DNA of 64,000 nt from Vicia villosa (lineage: Eukaryota > Streptophyta > Magnoliopsida > Fabales > Fabaceae): contig NW_026705227.1 in assembly GCF_029867415.1 (NCBI RefSeq), positions 124,001-188,000 on the forward strand, given 5' to 3'. The position numbers and the translations under genes are program-made. The notes below the pieces were generated by a model. The model did no database searches. It was given only the letters and a program-made list of their open reading frames with translations, and had not been told where the DNA came from. How positions within the stretch are numbered: position 1 is the first letter of the stretch; every line of letters starts with the position of its first letter. Shown here piece by piece: positions 9,707 to 23,196 of the stretch.

Positions 9707-11117
9707 GGCTAAATATTCTTTTTGTCCCATAAGTATATCCTTTGGTTCATTTTGGTTCCTCAATTTTAAAAAGTTTCAAACTGGTCCATTAATTGTTCAA
9801 AAAGTGCACGTTTGTCCTTTTCGTCCAAACCGTTAGTCAAAGTCAATGGTTTTATCCAGGTGACATGCACGTGTTATTTTTGCTTAATTAAATTGTGACA
9901 TGTAAAATATGTTTTTACTGAAGTTTTGTCCACCTGGGATATATTTTCTAAACATATTTAGGATTCATAATTAGTAACTCAGAAATAGGACGGGGACGAA
10001 GCCCTAGCGCAACAGCCATTATAGAACGAGGACGAAGCCAAGCTAAAGTTTTTCTGGGAACGAAGACGGAGTCAAGTTGAAACGAAGACAACATTGCTTT
10101 TTAGGTAAGTGATTTGTATGCGTTCATGAAGTTATTGTATTTTGGTAGTTAGGGTTTAATAAAATTTGTTTGTCTGAAATACATTTCATCTTCTTCGATT
10201 CTACTTAGGGTTTAATTTGAAATGGATGAATTTCTGAACATTACAATCTATCATAGTGGTGCGTTCGTTGATGAGGAACACAGTGTATATGAAGCGAGTG
10301 AGGTTGCGATATTGAGAGTAGATGCTGATAAGTGAAGCTTCTTTGAGTTGTTAGGTGCTATTAAGGAATTAGGTTACCCGACCATAGACAAGATATACTA
10401 TAGGGATCCTACCGAGGGTATGAATTTGTGGGTTGATGACAAAGGTGCCCTAGAGATTGCTGATCTCTACATGGTTCTCCTTAGAGTTGACATCTTTATT
10501 CAACACGTATTGACGAAGCCTGATTTTGCTGAGGTACCAGTTGATGAGATACCCCTGGATGAAATACCACTTAATGAGATTGTAGATGAGACTGAAGTTG
10601 TGCTTGAGGAGATGATGAATGAAACTGAATTGCCAGCTGATGATGTCAATGGACTGGGGGAAAATGATGTTGGGGTTAGTGATGTAAGGGACAAGGATGC
10701 AGTAGATACTGATGATAATGGACAAAGGGTTAGGGAGGTTGATGATAGGCATAGTTCTAATAGTTCTAATGATGAAGACTTCAATTATGATAGTGCAATG
10801 GAGGTAGTATTTGATGATGAATCTGATGAGTATGAAACTGAGTTGGATGAGGAAGATGGTAACCTACTTGAAGATGCTAATGGAGGAGTAAAAAGCAAAA
10901 AAGGTAAAGAAAGTGGGAAGAAAACATAGAAGACTTGGAAGGTAGTGATAATGAAAGTGAGGATCTTGAAAGTGAGTGTGACAGTGATGATAGCAGTAGA
11001 GTTGGGAGAAAGAAGTTTCCAATATTTAAGGAACAAAAGGACATGTCCAATTACAAGTGGGAGGTGGGAACATATTCTACTACAAAAGATGATTTCAAAG
11101 AAGCAATTACATCTTAT
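9707..11117 (+). mobile_element. 5' fragment of a Mutator-like element (MULE)
   Basis: The left end starts GGCTAAATATTC followed by 'tttgtccc...ggttcctcaa', resembling MULE termini such as the MITE at 3178-3573. The element then carries the N-terminal part of a MULE transposase (10222-11117) and breaks off within it. No right terminus or catalytic DDE region is present. The right end merges with the second copy of the flanking repeat at a short aatcttatat stretch. Confidence 0.7.
10222..11117 (+). pseudogene. MULE transposase N-terminus (PB1-like domain), broken
   Basis: From the ATG at 10222 the frame encodes a PB1-like domain as found at the start of many plant MULE transposases (MDEFLNITIYHSGAFVDEE, then FFELLGAIKELGYPTIDKI). 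An in-frame TGA at 10333-10335 sits where these proteins usually have Trp. An acidic, low-complexity linker follows (about 10520-10920), then a frameshift near 10915-10930, after which a second acidic stretch and a FKEQKDMSNYKWEVG segment (about 11023-11070) match the region preceding the MULE DNA-binding domain. The sequence stops there. Two lesions plus truncation make it nonfunctional. Confidence 0.75.
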
Positions 11118-11333
11118 AATCTTATATGATTTATAAGTGAAAGTATAAATGGTGGAGTGTATATTAATTTTTTTGTTTAAATTAGATCCAAAAGAGAATG
11201 ACAAATCTTTTAAGTTAAGTGATAAGGAAGAAATTGATAGATTAGTGGGTCAAGAGAAATCTGCTAGGGTGTTAAGACGTTGTGTTCAATGTTAATAGAA
11301 TCTTTAACGTACGTGGGGAGTTGTATTAAAAAT
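11118..11333. repeat. Right copy of the MULE-flanking direct repeat
   Basis: This is the partner of 9487-9706. It contains small differences, including a 2-4 bp deletion near its start. Beyond it the original target sequence seems to continue. Confidence 0.85.
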
Positions 11334-11499
11334 TCTAAGGTAAAGGAGTTCATTATGTCCAAGTGTCTGGAGTTTGTGACAATTATATTCAAGAAGCAAA
11401 GCTTAATGAGGTGTTTTTCTTTATTGTGCATATCTATGGGGAACTTTTTTTGTGAGTGGAGCTTTGTCCATTCAGTTTGTTAAAGTGGATGTCTTCTCT

Positions 11500-12480
11500 A
11501 GATTTGGTGTAGTTCGAAGTAAACCTCTCAATTCTCTTTCTATTCTCTTTATATTATCTTTCTTAGATGCTGGTTTTCTAGGTGTGTGCTTGGAGGGGGT
11601 ATAGATCCCATTGTTTTGTGGTTAACGTCTACTCTAAGTGTACATGGCTAGATAAGATAATTATATGGAGCAGAGATTTGCGACGCATAAGTCAGTTCTA
11701 GGGTGAGGTCTTGTGCGTTCTTTAGAACTTCAACTATGTATTTCTAGTGTGAAAGAAAATCAAATTTGATGGTTCTAATCGACTGGACGGGACTCTGGAT
11801 TTTCTTGATTTAAATAACTTTATCTCACAGATGAATCTCAAGGATCTACCTCTCCTATATCTTCGTTTCAACTTAATGGGAGGGGGTAGGCTTGATGAGA
11901 TCCTTGTTGCAAATGGTTGGTGAGATAATTGGGGTGTGGTGACTCAGTTAGGCCTTCCTATGAGTGTATCTGACCACTTCCTAGTTATTCTTTATTATTT
12001 TAATCAACTGTGGACCCCTAAAATTTTCATATTTAATAACCATTTAATGCATCATAGTCCCCTGTGTGAGGTTTTCAAAACTAGTCGGCTAAACTCTACT
12101 TCTAATTATTGGAAAACTTTTATTCTTATAGAGAAGTTTAAATCTTTGTAAGAGGTGCTGCAAGTGTTGAATAAGAAAGTGTTTGGTAATTTACACTTTC
12201 AAGTTAACTTCCTGAGATATGTGATTAAACATTTGAACTTAAGAGGGGGGGGGGGGGGGGGGGGTTTAGGTAGGGGTGTTATTCAACATTCAAAGGTTAT
12301 GGCTAGATCAAATGCCATTGCAGACTTTGGTCCTTGCTTGAGATCAAAGATTCTCAGATGTTTCAAAGGTTGAAAGTTAAGTCGTTTAAGGAAGGCGATG
12401 CTAACATTAATTTTTTTTCATGTTTGTGTCAAAAGTACAAGTAAGAGGAATGTTATTTTATCTTTCTCGTGTTGGTGGAA
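11500..12480 (+). pseudogene. L1-type LINE fragment (endonuclease end and RT start)
   Basis: Plus-strand translation shows, with stops and frame breaks, the end of an apurinic endonuclease domain (GGRLDEILVANGW, WGVVTQLGLPMSVSDHF at about 11885-11975) followed by an L1-type linker (WTPKIFIFNN, NYWKTF, KKVFGNLHF). A later EGDANINFFSCLCQK-like stretch (about 12390-12440) corresponds to the region just before RT. The catalytic RT is absent. The 5' part, 11340-11500, shows no recognisable coding. Confidence 0.65.
12245..12264. repeat. G20 homopolymer
   Basis: Twenty consecutive G residues lie inside the LINE fragment. Such a run is prone to quadruplex formation and to length error in sequencing. 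Confidence 0.9.
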
Positions 12481-12499
12481 CTTGGATAGAATGAGTGGT

Positions 12500-12916
12500 T
12501 GGGAAGTCTTACTCTATTTCATCCATCCAACTTGAGTTTGATGCTTTACATCCCATTCAATTTCTCCATCATTTTGTATTACAAACCCAAGATATGTAAA
12601 CTGTGTGACTTGAGGGATGATATGGTCTCCAACATTCACCTCTAGGCTAAAAACGCTTATTCTTTTGTTGAACTTACATTCCTTATACTTCGTCTTACTT
12701 CTGCTTATGCGCATGATTTTCTAAAACTCGTCCCCAAGTCTCCAACCTCTCATTTAAATCCTCTTTCGACTCTCCAAGCAGGACTTTATCATTTACAATA
12801 ACCATGCATCTCGGTGCTAGCTCTTAGATGTGTTATGTGAGTACATCTTAAATTAAGGTAAAAAGGTAAGGGCTTAGGGCTAAACCTTGATGCAAACCTA
12901 TTGTAATGGGAAAATC

Positions 12917-12989
<73 letters not shown>

Positions 12990-13300
12990 CTTGTGTTCAC
13001 ACGCTAGTCGGTACCCCCTTCATACATATATTGGATAGCTCGAATATATGCAATCTTAACGCCTTTCTTCTCCTTAGCTTTCCATAAAATCTCTTTAGGA
13101 ACTCCATCATACGCCTTCTCTAAGTCAATAAAAATTAAGTGCGAGTCTTTTTGGTCCATCAGAAACTTCTCCATCAAATGTCGTAGTAGATAGATAGCTT
13201 CCATGGTGGACCTTCTAGGCATAAAAAATTTGATTCTCAGAGACTTGAGTCTCTTTTCTTAGCCTCCGTTCAATCACTCTTACCTATAACTTCATGGTAT
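12500..13300 (-). pseudogene. RTE-like LINE reverse transcriptase fragment
   Basis: On the minus strand, 13222-13020 encodes RSTMEAIYLLRHLMEKF and FIDLEKAYDGVPKEILWK, the RT palm region of plant RTE-clade LINEs. Further on come an ITIGLHQG-like stretch (about 12910-12880), then 12714-12520 with ISRSKTKYKEC and FTYLGFVIQNDGEIEWDV, the RT thumb region. A (CT)n microsatellite at 12918-12989 has expanded inside the RT frame. Orientation and family differ from the neighbouring L1 fragment. Confidence 0.75.
12918..12989. repeat. (CT)n microsatellite inside the LINE RT fragment
   Basis: About 36 CT units with one interruption (ttctct near 12970). Confidence 0.95.
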
Positions 13301-15023
<1,723 letters not shown>

Positions 15024-15039
15024 TCTATTAAATTATGGT

Positions 15040-15930
15040 ATAGTTAATTTGGATGATATTTTAGTTTTTTCAGATTCTATTAATCAACATATAGACCATA
15101 TGAATAAATTTTATGAAATAATTAAGTCTAATGGTCTAGTTTTATCTGAAAAGAAATTAAAAATATTCCAATAAAAAATTAGATTTTTGGGTTTTGATAT
15201 CAGCCAGGGAATGTATACTCCTATTAGCCGGTCTCTAGAATTTGTTAATAAATTCCCAAATGAAATAAAAGATAAAAACCAGCTACAAAGGTTTTTAGTT
15301 TGTCTTAATTATGTCTCAGATTTCATTCCCAACCTTAGAACTATTTGTGCACCATTATTCAAACGTCTCAAGAAAAATCCTCCTCATTGGGATGACTCTA
15401 TGTCTGAAAGTGTTATTCATTTAAAGAAAATAGTCAAAAAATTACCATGTCTAGGAATCCCATCTCCTAGTGCCAAATTAATAGTTGAAACAGATGCCTC
15501 TAACCTTGGGTTTGGAGGAATTTTAAAACAAATACTTCCGGGTTCAGAAAAGGAACAAGTTGTCAGATACTATTCTGGGACTTGGTCCTCTGCCCAATTA
15601 AATTACAACACTATTAAAAAATAAATTTTAGCAATTGTTTTATGCATCATGAAATTTCAAGATGATTTATTTTCAAAATCATTTTTATTAAAAATTGATT
15701 GTAAATCTGCAAAAAATGTCTTACACAAGGATGTAAAAAATTTAGTTTCTAAACATTTATTTGCCATATGGCAATCATTATTTGCATGTTTTGATTTTGA
15801 AATCATGCATATTGAAGGAATTAAAAATGCTTTGCCTGATTTTTTGACAAGAGAATTTCTGCAGGGTAACCATGAACAACAAAAAGACAAATACTTAAGC
15901 GTCTTATGGCCCCCCATTACCATCAAATGA
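15040..15930 (+). pseudogene. Endogenous pararetrovirus-like RT/RNase H fragment (Caulimoviridae-like), decayed
   Basis: The plus frame begins within the RT catalytic motif: the DD pair (15052-15057) is kept but the preceding aromatic residue is replaced. It runs through the rest of RT and into RNase H (an ETDAS motif at about 15490) to near the expected end of a caulimovirid-type polyprotein, ending at a TGA near 15930. Two in-frame TAA stops break it (15172-15174 and 15622-15624) and the upstream polyprotein is missing. The fragment is an old, noninfectious genomic relic. The assignment rests on motif order and spacing; a diverged gypsy-like origin is less likely because no integrase follows. 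Confidence 0.7.
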
Positions 15931-16018
15931 TAAGCAGGTTATTTTGGGTTCGCCCATCTACTTATCAAAGATTAGCCCTCCTAGTTCCTCCTCTAAGGGG
16001 ACTGGAGTAAAAAAATGA

Positions 16019-16627
16019 ACTGGTTTCTCCTTTACAGTTCACTCAGAAGATTACGGCTTCCCCTTCTCCCCAGAAGGCTTCACCGTCAAAATTAGCTTAT
16101 TACACTCCTCCACCTACGGAGAGGACAACTTTTATTACAAAAAATTATTCATTGCCTATTATTCCTCTGGAACAACATTACTGCCCTCAGGGCTCTTCTT
16201 TGACATAGGTTATTACAAAGTATTTTCTCAAGGGTTCTTCTTTTTACCAAAAGATACATTAAAAACAAGAGAATTTTATGAGTTTATACTAGTAGACTCA
16301 GACTCCATTACTCTCACTCATGAATATGATAACTCAGTTATAAAATTTTCAAAGTTTAAAATTAATAAGGTCTTATCACCCGCTGATTGGAATCTTCCTC
16401 CAATAGTTGTTAAATCATTTTCAAGGCAATACACTCCTCAACATTACAACTATCTTGATTACATGGACGCTTGGTCCCATTTTCTCTATGTTAAACCTTA
16501 TGAACATACCTGGTTCATTTGGTTTAATAAGAATATTTCATTATCCTTTCCTAACTGGTTCATACAGTGGTTCATACAGGGCACGAAAAAAAGAGACAAG
16601 ATTGTTCCTCAAATTGTGTCTTTATGA
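16019..16627 (+). pseudogene. Open frame of about 202 codons without a start, unknown function
   Basis: From the TGA at 16016 to the TGA at 16625-16627 the plus frame is fully open, but the first ATG comes only near its end. The sequence is rich in aromatic residues (for example FYYKKLFIAYY and WFIWFNKN) and looks protein-coding, not random. A short overlapping frame starts at the ATG at 16015 but soon closes. Position 90 bp downstream of the pararetrovirus-like fragment suggests it belongs to the same relic, but I do not recognise the family. A lost start through frameshift is possible. Confidence 0.4.
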
Positions 16628-17290
16628 TTGAACTTACTTGTCTAAAATTTGTAATGTTTGGTACAGATCATGTAAAATCTGAGCAAGTTGTGAACAGTGT
16701 ACCATTCTCTCTAACAAACAATATTTTCTGCTAGCTGAAACAATCTCATATGCGTGAATATGGGCAAAACAATTATCACAAAACAATTATCAATAATCTG
16801 CAAATACCCCTAAATAAAAATTACCATTTATTATGTCTAGAATTGGTTGAACACTTTCTTTAACCTCTAGTTGTAAGAGATGTCCAGCAACCATTGTTGT
16901 GTTAATAACAACCATCTCAATTTTGTTTTCATTTGCAAAACCCATGCAGCAGCCTCAGCCAAACTCTATGAAAGCATATACCATAACTGATAACCCAAAC
17001 AAAATTTGGCAAGAAAAAACACATACATCAAAATCGCATGTGCCAGCTTCAGGAAAGGAAATGTGAAACCCTTTATGGAGGAAGCTGCTTTGCAGGTCTT
17101 AAATTGAAGTGCAAATGTTAACAGGGAATGGATGATAAAGTGATTTGATATATAGTTTTGCTTCATCTCGAATGGAGTAGAAAATGAAAGAAAATAAAAT
17201 CAGTGTTTCCGCCCCTGTTTTTGAGTTGTTGAATTCAGATGCCAAACTTGCTTGCAAGGTGTTTGAGAAAAGTTCATAACCAATATTTTT
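16628..17290. other. Intergenic stretch, nothing recognised
   Basis: No gene or repeat terminus is supportable here. The sequence could be further relic of the pararetrovirus-like element. Confidence 0.35.
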
Positions 17291-17299
17291 TTTTTCTTT

Positions 17300-17530
17300 A
17301 GTTAGTTTAGAGGAGGTTTAAAACCCCCGCAATTTCAAACGTTTTCAGATTCTTTTCAAGCTGTCTTCCATGTGGCGTGCCACGTCAGCCTCCGTTAGTG
17401 AAAACTAACGGGAGGGACCATTATTGGGAACGGAAAAGTTTATGAGGATCATTCATTGAAGAAAATTTTTACAGGGACTAAAATTGCAGGGTCGCATTTT
17501 TATAAGGACTAAAAACGTATTTAACCCTTT
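17300..17530. repeat. Interspersed-repeat end (type with 'agggactaaaattgcag')
   Basis: The right end, read in reverse, starts ggttaaatacgtttttagtc and contains 'agtccctg' phrases and a 'taacggagg' hairpin-like piece. Similar ends are common in dispersed legume repeats. The other terminus is not identified. Confidence 0.35.
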
Positions 17531-17698
17531 AAAATAATATTTAATAAATAATAATAAAATATTCATGTAAAATAGAAAAAAACAATAATAAATAATTAAA
17601 TGAACAAATATCCTTAGAAAACATGGGTTAAAGAAAAATAAAAACAAAGCAAATAAATAAAACAAAAAAATAATAAGTTGAAAATAAAATAGAGTTTA

Positions 17699-17728
17699 AT
17701 GGTAGTACACAGTCAGTGTAAAGAAGTA
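17699..17728. mobile_element. Left piece of a MITE split by the Helitron
   Basis: The sequence ggtagtacacagtcagtgta followed by aagaagta matches the left arm of the intact MITE at 45511-45675. The rest of this copy resumes at 44938 (ttacacagacatc...). The two halves together reconstruct an empty site for the Helitron. Confidence 0.75.
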
Positions 17729-17756
17729 CTAGACATCTACCCGTGCGATCCACGGG
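17729..17756 (-). other. Helitron 3' terminal hairpin and CTAG
   Basis: A six-base-pair GC-rich stem (cccgtg 17740-17745 with cacggg 17751-17756) around a five-base loop precedes CTAG. This is the expected rolling-circle termination signal. Confidence 0.9.
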
Positions 17757-17982
17757 AAAGTTATATTTAATTAGTATTAAATGTAAAATCTCCGTAAAAG
17801 TAATTTATAAATTACATAGATATATTACCTAAAATTTAACGATAATAAAAGAGAGCAAAACAAATATAAAAATAGAATAAAAATAAAAAGTCACATATGT
17901 TTGAGTTTAGAGTAAATGACATAAATGTAATATTCATAGTAAAAGTTTGATGAAATACAAAAATGAAATAGATCAGTAACAA
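17757..17982 (-). other. Helitron 3' noncoding region
   Basis: AT-rich sequence between the RepHel stop and the terminal hairpin; no gene. Confidence 0.6.
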
Positions 17983-20073
17983 TTATTTTAAATTTTGAAA
18001 CACTTCTTTGTAAACGACATTTAATGTGTTATTTGTATGTTGACCCTCATCCGTAGCTATCAATAATTTCAAACCGATCCTTGATGTAACTCTTGAAATG
18101 GCAACATATAATTGTCCATGTGAGAAAACAGACTGTGGAAGATAAACTCCAACATGGTTCAAAGATTGTCCTTGACTTTTATTAATAGTCATTGCAAATG
18201 AAATAACCAAAGGGAATTGTATCCGTTGAAATTTAAAAGGAATTCTTGGATCAGAAGGTGTCAATGACAACCTAGGTATATACACCTTATTACCAATATT
18301 TCTTCCCGATAAAATCCTTCCTTCAAGCACATATTTTCCCATTTTTGTGATGATTAGTCGAGTTCCATTGCATTATCCAGAAGATTGATCTATATTTCTT
18401 AATAACATTACAGGTACTCCAACCTTGAGTTTCAACTCATGATTTGGAAGGCCAGATGCACTAATGGTGTTTAAAAATTCAGGTGTGTGTACATCATTAG
18501 GCACATCTATATCTGGATTCGCCGAGTATGGTGTGTCAAAACTTAGATACGTTTTTAATTCAGTGGGAATTAATGATAACATGTAGTCATTAATGTTATC
18601 AACAATATTATTTTTTGGGGCAAGTATAGCTCTGTCTTGAAAAAAAGATGGATCATTCATGTTATCCAAAAATGACGGATAAATGCTATGAACAATAGAT
18701 GAAATAGAATCTGTTGAACTTTTAATTAGTAAATCATCTGGAATTTCAAGTGTGATATAGTCATCACCTTGTTCTCCAATTGTTCCATCACCAATCCCTA
18801 ACACCCAATCTGAAAACAATTTTCTTTGTCTAACATCAACATCAGGGCTCCCAGTAAGTAGCCTCTTATTTGTATGCAACGTCAGGACTTCACAATAATT
18901 CCAAAGATATGAGGAGTTAATGGTAGCATGAACCACATCTTGTCTTGTTGCTTTAGGAATAACTGGTAGAATTTGTCTGAAGTCTCCTCCAAAAACAATA
19001 ACCTTTCCCCCAAAAGGAATATTTAAATTTCCATTATTACAAAATCGAAGAACATCTCTGAATGTTCTACCAACAGCTTCAAAACAATGTTTATGGAGCA
19101 TTGGAGCTTCATCCCATATAATGAGTTTTGTTTTTGCTATCAATTGTGCTAAAGGGGTATTTTGATCAATACCGCAAGTGGAATACTCATCAATGTCTAG
19201 CGGTATAGAGAATCTTGAATGGGCTGTTCTTCCTCCAGGAATAAGCAAAGCAGCGATTCCACTCGATGCCACTGTTAAGACAATATTTGCTTTAGATCTT
19301 AATGCTGCTGACATAGCCCTCCAAATGTAAGTTTTTCCAGTACCACCATACCCATATAGGAAAAAAAATGCCTGGTTTATTTTCTTCAACTCGTGCCATA
19401 ATTTTGTCATATACTGTTCTCTGTTCAACAGTCATAGTTGACATCAATTGAGTATGTTCTATAGCCAGAAGTTGTGTATCATAATTTAACTCATCATAAA
19501 TGAGTCTATTTTGGCTTTCAGATGTAAGAGATGCATCTATTTGAGGCATTGTGGGAAAATCACTTAAACTCCTATTATTGCTCTGTAAAAATGATTCGAG
19601 ATCTTGTAATACTAAACTTTTTATGTCATCATCTGATAATTCCAAATCTGCCATAATAGTTAAATAAGTTTAGCAGAATAGAAAATATAAAAATTTAGCT
19701 GATTAGATAAAAAAATTATATGAGCCAAGTTAGTTTTACATGTAAAAAATTAGAGTATATAATGTATATACAATTACCTGGAAGTTGAAGAATGAGTCTT
19801 TGCCTATGCAAGATGTCATCACCCAAATAGTGCCATGTTTTGTGCCAAACATCTTCTGGTCTGGATAGTTGTTTTGAAATTAAAAGGGTTGCAAATAATT
19901 TTCGCAAAAAAGTACCTGTACCCCAATTGCTGGACTCTATAATGGCATCTATGTATTCTTTATCATCATGTAGTAAACCCATAGCAAAACATGCGTCTTT
20001 AAATGTATCATATAACACGTTGTTTACTGTCTTGATTTCCTGATAATTTCGTGGACCTTTGACATAATTAAGC
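17983..20073 (-). pseudogene. RepHel C-terminal part: PIF1-like helicase, interrupted
   Basis: This is the second half of the Helitron replication initiator/helicase. The minus-strand exon 20073-19778 (LLNYVKGPRNYQ ... LHRQRLILQLP) is joined through an intron (19777-19648, GT...CAG) to 19647-17983. The helicase has Walker A (GYGGTGKT), Walker B (WDEAPM), a GGDFRQILPV motif and the C-terminal [10 protein letters not shown] and VAISRV motifs typical of PIF1/Helitron helicases. Lesions: one extra base in a T8 run (19361-19368) shifts the frame just before Walker A, and a TAA at 18373-18375 stands in the SSG-CNGTR motif where Leu is usual. The upstream half lies at 41331-43805, beyond the Ogre. 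Confidence 0.88.
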
Positions 20074-20078
20074 AAAGT
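20074..20078. repeat. Ogre target-site duplication, left (AAAGT)
   Basis: Identical to 41331-41335. Together they flank the Ogre LTRs exactly. Confidence 0.95.
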
Positions 20079-21750
20079 TGTCATACCCCAAATTTGTCCT
20101 ACCCTGTACTTCTAACTGGCTTAGGTTTTGCATTCATGTACATACATCACCTAGGTCATAATCCACATGCATGCATCCATACCATGGGTACTATTCAAAG
20201 GCTAGCAAGAAAAAGCTCTAGTGCAAAGAAGTTTGATCAAGAGAATAAGGAAACTAAGATAATCATGTGGCTCTATGTTCATTGAAGCCCTCCTGGATTG
20301 GGGTGTCTCTCTGCTTCAAACCAGGGCATTGATTGAAGAGCGTAAGCTTGCAAATTATCTGGCTCCTTAAAACTGGGTTTCTTTAACCAAAGTCAACCAG
20401 TTGACTTTCTGGTCAACAGTTAATCAGGAATGGTTTCTTTGTGTGGAAAGCTTCTCATACTGACTATGTGAATGTGCTTGTTTGACTGGATTTGACTGGA
20501 AGAGATTTAATCGGGAATTTCACCAATAATCGGGAACATCAGAACAGTTGACTTTTTGGGTCAAAATCAGAAGAATTGTTCAAATATTGACTTTTGGTGG
20601 AAAATTAATCAAGAAAAGTCCGAGAATGGATAAAATCGGGAGTTTGACAAAAGGTTTCCAAAAATCGAAGCTTTCCAACACTTAGAAAATTTTTTGAAGC
20701 TTTGAATCATGATGAGCAGTCCACTTCAGCACTGATTTACACATGTCAAATGGCATTTTTTGGGAAAATTTCCAACATCAAAGTTGTTCCTCTCATGGAG
20801 GTGAACAATTTTGTAGTTGGACATTTTTTCATTTGGAGCTTGGGTCAAAAGATATTGAGGTCTGATCTTTCTGAAAATTCATTTAAACCAAGTCACAATC
20901 CAGGTCACAAGTCAGGTCATGACCTGGCATTTTGTCAAACACATGGCACGCCAAATCTCCAGCCATTTTTAGAGCTCTACAGAAGTGCCATGAATGCAAA
21001 CTTGGTATTATTCTCTTCTTTGCCATCTCCTATATCCATTGAAACAAGAATTGGGACAATTGAATAAATATTGAACAAGATACAAGACTCCAAAGGCACC
21101 CCCTCGCAAAGCGCAGGACGCGTATCCGGCCAAGCCAAGCTGTGAGGTCACGCGCGGCATTACCACAAACACGTGGTGGGCAGAGTTTGAATTTGACTTG
21201 TGGATTCCATGAGTTCCCATATTGACCAAACATGGTTCTAAGGGATTCCTTACCATGCCCTCTACATATTGAGACCAAGTTCATTGATTTTGGACATGTG
21301 TGGGCCAGGATAGAGATGTTCAAAGTCAGGCCCTGATCAAATTGCATCTTTGCCAAGGATACAAGCCAGAAACCATGTCACGTGTGCAACATCATGAAGT
21401 GAGTTCCTTCCAAGTTCCAAATCATTTTGTGTGAGCTACAAGCCTCATCTCTCAGCACTTTCCACACCAAAATTGATCTACTCCATGCCCCCTCCACATT
21501 GATCAAAAGATCAAGTGTTTTAGTCGCTTGGTTAGCAAAATATAATGCCCTAAAGTGTATTGCACGGAAATTCTTAGCACCAAGCAACACACAACTTCTT
21601 GCAACACAACCATTTCCATATCTCGCCATGCATAAGTCTGTACGTGAAAGCAAAGAAAAGCATCACCACAAGTGTCCAAACTTCTTCACTAAGCATGAGA
21701 AATATTCCTCTACACGAGCCACACCATAGGCTCCTACACACTCACTCCCT

Positions 21751-21758
21751 TATAAATA
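21751..21758 (+). promoter_or_regulatory. Ogre LTR TATA box
   Basis: TATAAATA is followed about 25-40 bp later by pyrimidine-rich sequence (tctcattgttctttcatttc), as expected around a plant pol II start. This would place U3 at about 20079-21783. The identical box in the 3' LTR is at 38498-38505. Confidence 0.65.
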
Positions 21759-22247
21759 CCAGATTCACTTTCTCTTCTCGGGACAGACTCTCATTGTTCT
21801 TTCATTTCTCTCAAAGCCCTCTCTCCTCACTCTCCTTCCTCTCTACTCCACCTTCTTTCATCCTCACTTCCTCTCACTTCCATAACAAACTCTCCTCTCA
21901 TCACTCTCTCTCACCGCTGCAACCACCCTAACCGTTTCCTAACTGCCATAACAACCTCCTCCCTCCACTCACCTTGAACATCACCACCATAAACCACCAC
22001 CTTCATCCACCATAAACCACCACCTTCATCCACCATAAACGAACCGCAACCTACTCCGATCAAAGTATCTTCATCACCTTCTCCGATCCGAGCTCTATAT
22101 TCGTTCTCACTCGTGTGACTACAAGAAAGATTCTCTGCTTTTCTCAATACGCGTCATCTTTGAGAGATTTGGAGCTACTTCAGCACTATCATCGTCAACC
22201 TCTCGAGGTACAGGAGCTTTCTCAATCTTCGACACAAGAATTTGTTC

Positions 22248-22255
22248 AGGTGAGC
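22248..22255 (+). other. Candidate leader splice donor in the Ogre LTR
   Basis: TTCAG|GTGAGC matches the plant 5' splice consensus well (junction after 22249). Good acceptors lie just before ORF1 (TTTTTCAG ending 25375) and before gag (TTTTACAG ending 27537). Splicing is inferred from sequence only. Confidence 0.4.
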
Positions 22256-23196
22256 TCTACGAACTCCTTTGCACGCTAGCTGCATGTAATAAATCATGCA
22301 GTGTTCATTCTTGTGCATTTTTCTGATTCTTGATGATTGGATGCGGTTTGCTCTAAACAATTGCCGTTTGAACGTTTAGCACGTATATTTGAGGTTTATG
22401 AATGAAGATGAACGCGCTGATATACTTAGATTTGATTTTAGAAAAGGTGGATGTTAGTGACGGTTTCATGTTCATCGTCGGTTATGATGTTAGGGGTAGG
22501 ATTGGTAAAAACTAATGCCGGATTCGTGTTCTACGTGAAAATCCGAGTAAGACAGTGGCGGATTTTTGATTTTTCGGGCGTTTTGGTGGTGGAGCCACGG
22601 CGGAGCTGGGTGAGGAAGATGACCGGAGCATCTCCGGCTCCGGTGATGCCCATGAGGGGTTGGGTTTTGTCCTTATTACGTGGCATAGTGCTATTGGTCC
22701 TCACTCCCAACTTATGGCCATTTTTGTTTATTATTAAATGATTGCAATACTGCGTGTTATGCTCTGATTGGCTGAGGCTTGTTCTTGTCATCTTGTGACT
22801 TAAAACTCATGTGACCAATTGATGCTAGTGTGTTTTACTTTTCTATGTCACGTTAACAAAAAGGCCATATGAGAAAAATGGTGAATACTTACTGAAGCAA
22901 TAATTTGGAAATAAAAAAATGAAATAATGAGAGTGAACCATTTGTGGTAGTGACTGGGCCTTGGCGTGTTGGGCCCTGCTCTTTTCAGTATCGCACCTCC
23001 CAGATACTAATGCATGCGCATCATATATACTGGGCCTTAGCGCCCTAGCTTTTACCACCCCTTGTTCAGGCCCAGTTTCTGCCATAACACATTTTAGTCC
23101 ATATTGAAAGTACTCTTGCACCCCCTGCCTGTTGTGAATGGTTTTGGTTAAATTTTGGTTTCTTTTCACATTTAATTCTTTTTTCCTCAATATTTT

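Noticed and set aside
19840..20043. Plus-strand ORF over the RepHel exon
   Set aside because: Antisense shadow; the minus frame has helicase-linker similarity.
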